IMG/VR virus record: IMGVR_UViG_3300028496_000004
Location: 303-34,800 of that record
Origin: a virus
Direction: 5' to 3' (one strand)
Length of the DNA: 34,498 bases
Below, one piece after another: positions 30,059-34,498 of the stretch. Position numbers and translations under genes: made by a program. The notes beneath the pieces are model-generated. The model was not told where the DNA came from, did no database searches, and saw only the letters and a program-made list of their open reading frames with translations. How positions within the stretch are numbered: position 1 is the stretch's first letter; each line of letters begins with the position of its first letter.

Positions 30059-31750
30059 TCAGGCTCCGACCGTGTTGCAGTCGACGATGTTCGCAGCACC
30101 GGTGCGACCGGCGTTGCAGACGGGCACGGTCAGCAACTTCGATGGGAGGCAGTTCTTGACGACGAGGTTGCCCTGCTCGGTGAACAGGCCGGTGTACTCG
30201 TTGGCCGAGATGCTGGCGGCGTCGTAGACGTTCTCCAGCGTGATGACGTCGGCGGTGCCACGGACGAACGCACCAGCGGGGTACACCAGCATGTCGAAGG
30301 TTGCCGGGTACTCCAGCGCGTTGTCCGGCAGCGGCTGCCAGTTGTAGACGTACTGCACCCGGCCACCGCGAGCGGCGAAGTGGCGAGCGAGAACTGCGTC
30401 GGTGATCTCGTCGTTCTGCACCCCGGTGCGCAGCGAGTAGTCAGCACGGAGGGCGGCGCGGACCCAGTGCGGGACCACGACCTCCAACGTCTGGCCGAGG
30501 CCGAGACGGTACAGACCACGCTGCGACTCGATGATGAGTTCGAGCGAGGAGAGCGTGTTGTACGCCGTGGAGCCGATGGCCGGGACCGCGATGGCCGCAC
30601 CGGAGAGGCCGACCATGCGACCGAGGGTGTCGGCAGACATGCGGTGCTCGTGAGCAATGAGCGCACGCTGCACGACGTTCTTGGTCAGTTCGGGGTACGC
30701 GGCGTTCTGGAGGAAGCCGAACTTCAGGCAGAGGTAGATCGCGTCGAGGCGCACCTCGGTGAAGGGCGGGCAGGTGACCGTGTAGCAGGTCTTGGTGGTG
30801 CCTGCAATGGCCTGCACCTCGGTCTGGATGCCGGTCGCGTTGTAGAGGCCGGTGAAGTCGGGACCGGAGGTGTAGCGCATGCCGCCACGCTTGACCCCAA
30901 TCGTCGGGAGGTCGATGAGACCGTCCGTCGTCTCGATGTCACAGAGGTCGTAGTTGATCTCCGACGGGGCGCACCAGCCGCCAGCGGCGATGAGGCTGCC
31001 ACCGTCGAGGTTCTTCTCCGAACCAGCGGACGCGATGATCGAGAACACCTTGTCCTCGTGGTCCTCCATGGAGACCGTGTCAGCGAAGTCGGTGCGCACG
31101 ATCTGCGCGACACCGAAACGCTGGAGCGGTGCACCCTCGACCGCGACAGCCGGGGGCTGCGACGGCAGGCTCTTGGCGCGGGCCATTACGGCTGCGGTCA
31201 GAGCGTCGATGTCGGGGATGTCGGAGCCTGCGGCGATGCCGGAGACGTCAGCAGCAGCGACGATGGCGTAGGTCTTCTCGCGCTCCTCCTCGGTCTCCTT
31301 GACGACGGGGCGAGGGGTCTTCTTCGCCAGCCGCTTGCGAGTGCTGGTCGTGGATGCCGTCACGGCACCTCCTTCGGTGTCGTCCTCGTCCTCCTCGGAC
31401 TCGGAGTCGGTGTCGTCGGCAGCGTCTTCGCTGTCGTTCTCGTCCTCGTCCTCGTCGTCGGACTCGGCGTCACGCGCCTCGTCGTCCTCGTCGGTCTCGG
31501 GGTTCTGGTTGGCTGCGGTGGCGCGGGCCTCGCGCAGTGCGGCCATGCGCTCGGTAGCGCTGCTGCGCTCCGTCTGCTCGGCGGCGATGCGGGTGAGGGC
31601 GGCGTCGAGGCTCTCGGCCTCGGCAACCTCGGCAGGCGTGGCTGCGTCGAGTGCGAGGAGCACGTCAAGACGCTCATTGGCCTGCGCGGCAAGTGCGGTC
31701 AGTTCGTCGATGCTGTACGACGTCATGTCGTCGTTGAGGTTGAACTCCAC
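30059..31750 (-). CDS. Major capsid protein with acidic scaffold-like N-terminus
   Basis: The 563-residue protein has two parts. Residues 1-75 are helical and coiled-coil (SIDELTALAAQANERLDVLLA), then about 40 residues are almost all Asp, Glu and Ser. Residues 150-563 resemble the HK97-fold capsid protein of actinophages (GWCAPSEINYDLCDIETTDGL; a long C-terminal domain ending in TVPVCNAGRTGAANIVDCNTVGA). The N-terminal part would serve as a scaffolding delta domain removed by the protease encoded upstream. The GTG at 31750 is chosen because AGGAG lies eight bases before it; the TTG at 31798 lacks this. Confidence 0.85.
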   Translation of the reverse strand: MEFNLNDDMTSYSIDELTALAAQANERLDVLLALDAATPAEVAEAESLDAALTRIAAEQTERSSATERMAALREARATAANQNPETDEDDEARDAESDDEDEDENDSEDAADDTDSESEEDEDDTEGGAVTASTTSTRKRLAKKTPRPVVKETEEEREKTYAIVAAADVSGIAAGSDIPDIDALTAAVMARAKSLPSQPPAVAVEGAPLQRFGVAQIVRTDFADTVSMEDHEDKVFSIIASAGSEKNLDGGSLIAAGGWCAPSEINYDLCDIETTDGLIDLPTIGVKRGGMRYTSGPDFTGLYNATGIQTEVQAIAGTTKTCYTVTCPPFTEVRLDAIYLCLKFGFLQNAAYPELTKNVVQRALIAHEHRMSADTLGRMVGLSGAAIAVPAIGSTAYNTLSSLELIIESQRGLYRLGLGQTLEVVVPHWVRAALRADYSLRTGVQNDEITDAVLARHFAARGGRVQYVYNWQPLPDNALEYPATFDMLVYPAGAFVRGTADVITLENVYDAASISANEYTGLFTEQGNLVVKNCLPSKLLTVPVCNAGRTGAANIVDCNTVGA

Positions 31751-31884
31751 GGGTTCGTCTCCTATGGACTCGGAAGGGAAGTCCACCGTGCTACGCAACG
31801 GGCGGCGCTTGGCACGGGACTATGTCCATGGAGACGTGCCGACTTTCTGAGACGGACACTAGCACCACTTTTGAGCAAACAGGA

Positions 31885-31919
31885 AGCCCCTTGCGTAACA
31901 CGGTGTTACGCAAGGGGCT
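31885..31919 (-). terminator. 35-nt perfect palindrome with embedded operator-like site 6
   Basis: Bases 31885-31901 pair with 31903-31919, 17 perfect base pairs around one central G. The inner 15 bases (31895-31909, GTAACACGGTGTTAC) are the sixth copy of the palindromic site. On the minus strand the stem is followed by a T-rich TTCCTGTTTGCTC, as for a terminator, 12 bases after the small Cys-rich gene. The gap 31751-31930 also contains the capsid ribosome-binding site; a promoter may lie here, but no convincing -35/-10 pair is visible. Confidence 0.75.
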
Positions 31920-31930
31920 CGGAGGATGAA

Positions 31931-32092
31931 CTAGCGAGGAACTGAGGTGACAGTGCCGAGGTTGCCTGCCCTGACCTTGGCAGCCATGGCCTCGATCTCG
32001 GTGCGGTAGGTCACCTGCTCCCCACTGGGCTTGACGTACACCCACGTGACGGCCCTTTGTCCACTCCCCCCCGAACATGCACACGGAGCCAT
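31931..32092 (-). CDS. Small Cys-rich head-region protein
   Basis: This 53-residue protein begins MAPCACSGGSGQRAVTWVYV and continues with KPSGEQVTYRTEIEAMAAKV, a pattern recalled from a short actinophage protein near the capsid genes (C-x-C start, a strand with the aromatic pair, then a helix). Its function is unknown. It starts three bases after the protease-region stop and ends just before the perfect palindrome. Confidence 0.65.
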   Translation of the reverse strand: MAPCACSGGSGQRAVTWVYVKPSGEQVTYRTEIEAMAAKVRAGNLGTVTSVPR

Positions 32093-32095
32093 CTG

Positions 32096-34498
32096 TCAGC
32101 CTTTCATCTCGGCGCGTCGAGCGCGTAGGCGCTCCATGCGTGCAGTGGTGTACTTGCGCCGGAGTGCAGCCATCTGCTGCTGCGCCTCGCGGCTCTCGAT
32201 GGTCTCGATGACCACGCTCTTAATCTGGTCCACGGTCATTCCGATGTGGCGCGGCGGGACGATCCCGGCAGCCACCAGCGACGTCTGCTCGCCTGCTGAT
32301 GCGGCGAGCGCCACACGCGGGATCGGGAAGCCGGGGACGTTGACGGCCAGTGCCGCGATCATCTCCAGTGAGCCACCGATCTCGCGCCAGTCGCCGGAGA
32401 GTGCAGCGGTGCGCAGCGCGTAGACCTGCTCCTCACTGGCGTAGGGGTTGACCGCACCAGCGATCCAGATGCCGTACTTGTCCTCGCCCGCCGAGACGTT
32501 CGCGGCGTTCGTGCCGGTGTTGTCGTAGTGCGCGAGTGCAGCCTTGGCCTTGGCCTTGATGTCGGCGTGGCCGGTACCCACGGTGAGCGCACCGGTGGGG
32601 ACGGTCCCGCCACCCTCGACCGGCGTGGCCCCGGTGCGGAAGTAGGCGTACGCCGTGGGACTCGACGGCGGGGTGACGCACTTGTCCGCGAAGCCGATGT
32701 GGCAGGTACCCCACGTCGCGACGTGACCGAAGACCCGACCGTCCTCGGTGATGGTCACTGGGGTGGGTCCGTCAAGTTCCGGGTCGAGGAACCACTCGGC
32801 GGGTGGCGGCTTGACCTTCCCACCTGAGGCGGTGATGAAGGTGATGGCAGGACGCATGGCCTCTCCCTCGGGGGCGCTCGCGGTGATGGTGTCGCCCGAG
32901 ACGGGACGTCCCGGCCAGAAGCCGAGCGCGTCGTAGTGACGGTTGGCGCAGTAGCCAGACAGGTGCTGCGGCTTGACGTACTCCGCGAGCAGAGTGCGAC
33001 AGCGGTTGAAGTCGCCGGGCACGCCCCAGTTGATCTTTGCAGCGCCGGGTCCACGGACCCAGTAGTCGCGCAGGCGGTCGGTGTCGACCGGGTGCGTGAG
33101 CCAGCCCGGCCCGTCCTCGGTCTTGACGAACGCAGCAGCGGACAGCGGCTCGGCCTCCTCGGAGACCTCCTGCTCCGCGATGGACTCCACCACGAGGTCT
33201 TCACCGTCCTGCGGAGCGAACTCCTCGGGGACGTCACCCACCTCCACGAACGCTTGGTGGAAGGCGGGGATGTGGCAGCAGGTCGCACCGCTGATGCGAG
33301 CCGACTCGAACACGGTGATCATGTCCTCGTCGGGCCCGTTGAACAGCATGTCGAGCATGTCGCCCTCGTCCTCCATGCCCTCCTCGGCCTCGGCCATGAC
33401 GTCCTCCATCGACCTGCCGTCGCGGGTCTGCATGGAGATGACACCGCTGTCGTCGGCGTCGACAGAGACACCGATGCGGCCACCGGCCTCGACCATGAGG
33501 CCGAGCAGTTCGTCGACCTCGGGTACGACGGTAGAGAAGTGGCCTGAGGCGTAGGCCATGCCGTTCTTGCGCCACGTCCGCTCGATGTTGCCGACCTTGA
33601 CGCTGGAGTCATGGCCCTCCTCGTTCACGCGCTGGAAGGCCAGTGGCAACGGCAGTGGGCGCGAGCGCAGGGAGTCGGTGGCGAACAGGCGTCGGTCGCC
33701 GGACTCGACGTTCTCGGGGGCAAGCACACCCCAGAACGGGACAGCAGCGTCCGTCTCCAGCCGGGCGTCCGGGGGCAGGGGGGGTGGAGCCTGCTCCTCG
33801 TCGTCCTGCACGACCTCAGTGGTGCCGTCGTCTGCCATCTCTGCTCCCATTGGGTAGATGTTGCTGTGGTCGTCTCCGACCCATAGTGCCAGCCTGTCGA
33901 ATCGGACGACAGTAGGAACCTCACCGTCGGCGGCGGGCTCCTCGGGGTAGCCGAGCGTGACGTGAGGCGTCCAGTTCGGGAACTGCTCGACCGCATTCAT
34001 GGCATCGGCTATGACCTGCTCCTCGATGAGCATGTCGCGCAGCGGGATCAGCGGCTCACTGTCGAGGAACAGGACATCGGCCTCATCGTCTCCGAGGGTG
34101 CCGCGCTCCTTGACCCCAGCCTCGACCGGCTGGAGCGTGGGCGCGATCCTCTCCAGCGCGGCGCTGATCGCGTCGATGTCAGCCACGGACTCGTCGCCAC
34201 TACCGAACCACACCGTGGTGATGTGCGCGTCGTCCTCGCTGCTGATCTCGTGGATGCCGCTGATCTCCTCCGGGAGCATCACGATGAGTGCACCGTCGTG
34301 AGCCATGTCCGCAGCAGCGACCATGGCCTTCTGTGCGGACAGCGCGACGATGCAGCGGCAGTTGTGTACTATCAGACCATTGGCCGCATAAGCGCCGGTC
34401 TCCGTCGAAAGGTTGTAGACGTGCCCCTCCCAAGTTTCGTCCCTAACGACCCGGACTACTGGGTCCGCCACGTCCGCGGCGCCGTGCGGTTCGCCGAC
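32096..34498 (-). CDS. Head morphogenesis fusion: MuF-like/2H phosphoesterase/capsid maturation protease (5' partial)
   Basis: The frame is open to the window edge, so the N-terminus is missing. Counting from GTG 34471, residues 1-37 end an intein (GHVYNLSTE...GLIVHN). C-R-C at 38-40 looks like the NCRC end of a MuF-type domain. Residues 58-185 carry two H-x-T motifs (HITTVWFG at 83 and HVTLGYP at 170), the signature of 2H/LigT phosphoesterases. Residues 225-400 resemble a prohead maturation protease (LPLAFQRVNEEGHDSSV; GRIGVSVDADD). Residues 480-791 form the large C-terminal domain seen in actinophage capsid proteases. It processes the head shell. The enzyme domain inside is unusual. Confidence 0.7.
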   Translation of the reverse strand, partial: VGEPHGAADVADPVVRVVRDETWEGHVYNLSTETGAYAANGLIVHNCRCIVALSAQKAMVAAADMAHDGALIVMLPEEISGIHEISSEDDAHITTVWFGSGDESVADIDAISAALERIAPTLQPVEAGVKERGTLGDDEADVLFLDSEPLIPLRDMLIEEQVIADAMNAVEQFPNWTPHVTLGYPEEPAADGEVPTVVRFDRLALWVGDDHSNIYPMGAEMADDGTTEVVQDDEEQAPPPLPPDARLETDAAVPFWGVLAPENVESGDRRLFATDSLRSRPLPLPLAFQRVNEEGHDSSVKVGNIERTWRKNGMAYASGHFSTVVPEVDELLGLMVEAGGRIGVSVDADDSGVISMQTRDGRSMEDVMAEAEEGMEDEGDMLDMLFNGPDEDMITVFESARISGATCCHIPAFHQAFVEVGDVPEEFAPQDGEDLVVESIAEQEVSEEAEPLSAAAFVKTEDGPGWLTHPVDTDRLRDYWVRGPGAAKINWGVPGDFNRCRTLLAEYVKPQHLSGYCANRHYDALGFWPGRPVSGDTITASAPEGEAMRPAITFITASGGKVKPPPAEWFLDPELDGPTPVTITEDGRVFGHVATWGTCHIGFADKCVTPPSSPTAYAYFRTGATPVEGGGTVPTGALTVGTGHADIKAKAKAALAHYDNTGTNAANVSAGEDKYGIWIAGAVNPYASEEQVYALRTAALSGDWREIGGSLEMIAALAVNVPGFPIPRVALAASAGEQTSLVAAGIVPPRHIGMTVDQIKSVVIETIESREAQQQMAALRRKYTTARMERLRARRAEMKG
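34361..34498 (-). other. C-terminal end of an intein
   Basis: The last 46 intein residues in the window end in VHN followed by Cys, the splice block of Hint-type inteins (penultimate His, terminal Asn, Cys as +1 extein). The strand VYNLSTE and the ANGLIVHN end are typical. The rest lies off the window, so an associated homing nuclease cannot be judged. Splicing would fall immediately before the C-R-C of the MuF-like region. Confidence 0.8.

Noticed and set aside
29903-31945. 680-codon plus-strand frame opposite the capsid gene
   Set aside because: It is antisense to a clear capsid gene. The absence of stops follows from GC-rich third positions and acidic repeats; it has no ribosome-binding site or recognisable domain.
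1-34498. tRNA genes, CRISPR arrays, insertion sequences, integrase and attachment site
   Set aside because: I saw no cloverleaf, spaced short repeats, transposase or recombinase motif. The iterons at 1003-1097 have unequal spacing and lie within a gene, so they are not a CRISPR.

Overview
The window is part of the genome of a tailed double-stranded DNA phage with siphovirus gene content. High GC, a strong G/C bias at third codon positions, and head, tail and small-protein families typical of actinobacteriophages point to an actinobacterial host. The host genus cannot be read from the sequence. No integrase or recognisable repressor is present; terminase and portal genes are absent and probably lie beyond the right edge.

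Left arm, about 1-7.9 kb, plus strand: early/replication genes packed with ATGA overlaps. It encodes a winged-helix replication initiator with three 17-bp iterons and an A+T-rich stretch inside the gene (a lambda-O-like origin candidate), a zinc-finger/TOPRIM primase fused to a RecA-like helicase, an HNH nuclease, a Rad52-like annealing protein, a Cas4-like nuclease with a four-cysteine pattern, a lipoprotein, and several tiny zinc-finger proteins.

Right arm, about 34.5-8.0 kb, minus strand: late genes in transcription order. These are a head protein cut by the window edge (end of an intein, remains of a MuF-type motif, a 2H phosphoesterase-like domain and a prohead-protease region), a small Cys-rich protein, major capsid protein, probable major tail protein, His-rich fibre, a glycerophosphodiesterase-domain protein, head-to-tail adaptor, two membrane proteins, tail terminator, gp10-like protein, frameshifted tail chaperones, tape measure, Dit-like protein, a baseplate protein fused to a PIG-L/LmbE deacetylase, a 1782-residue repeat-rich tail protein, a stand-alone PIG-L deacetylase, a tail tip protein, and a three-domain amidase endolysin. 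The arms converge on a 17-bp-stem bidirectional terminator at 7933-7978.

Two features stand out. First, six copies of a 15-bp palindrome, GTAACACNGTGTTAC (one copy with one mismatch), sit at gene borders in both arms, often containing stop and GTG start codons, and once nested in a 35-nt perfect hairpin; they look like operator or stoperator sites. Second, the structural genes carry an unusual set of enzymes: two related PIG-L deacetylases, a GDPD-like phosphodiesterase and a 2H phosphoesterase-like domain. The first three could remodel host cell-wall glycans or teichoic-acid-like polymers during adsorption; the last could act on cyclic or RNA nucleotides.
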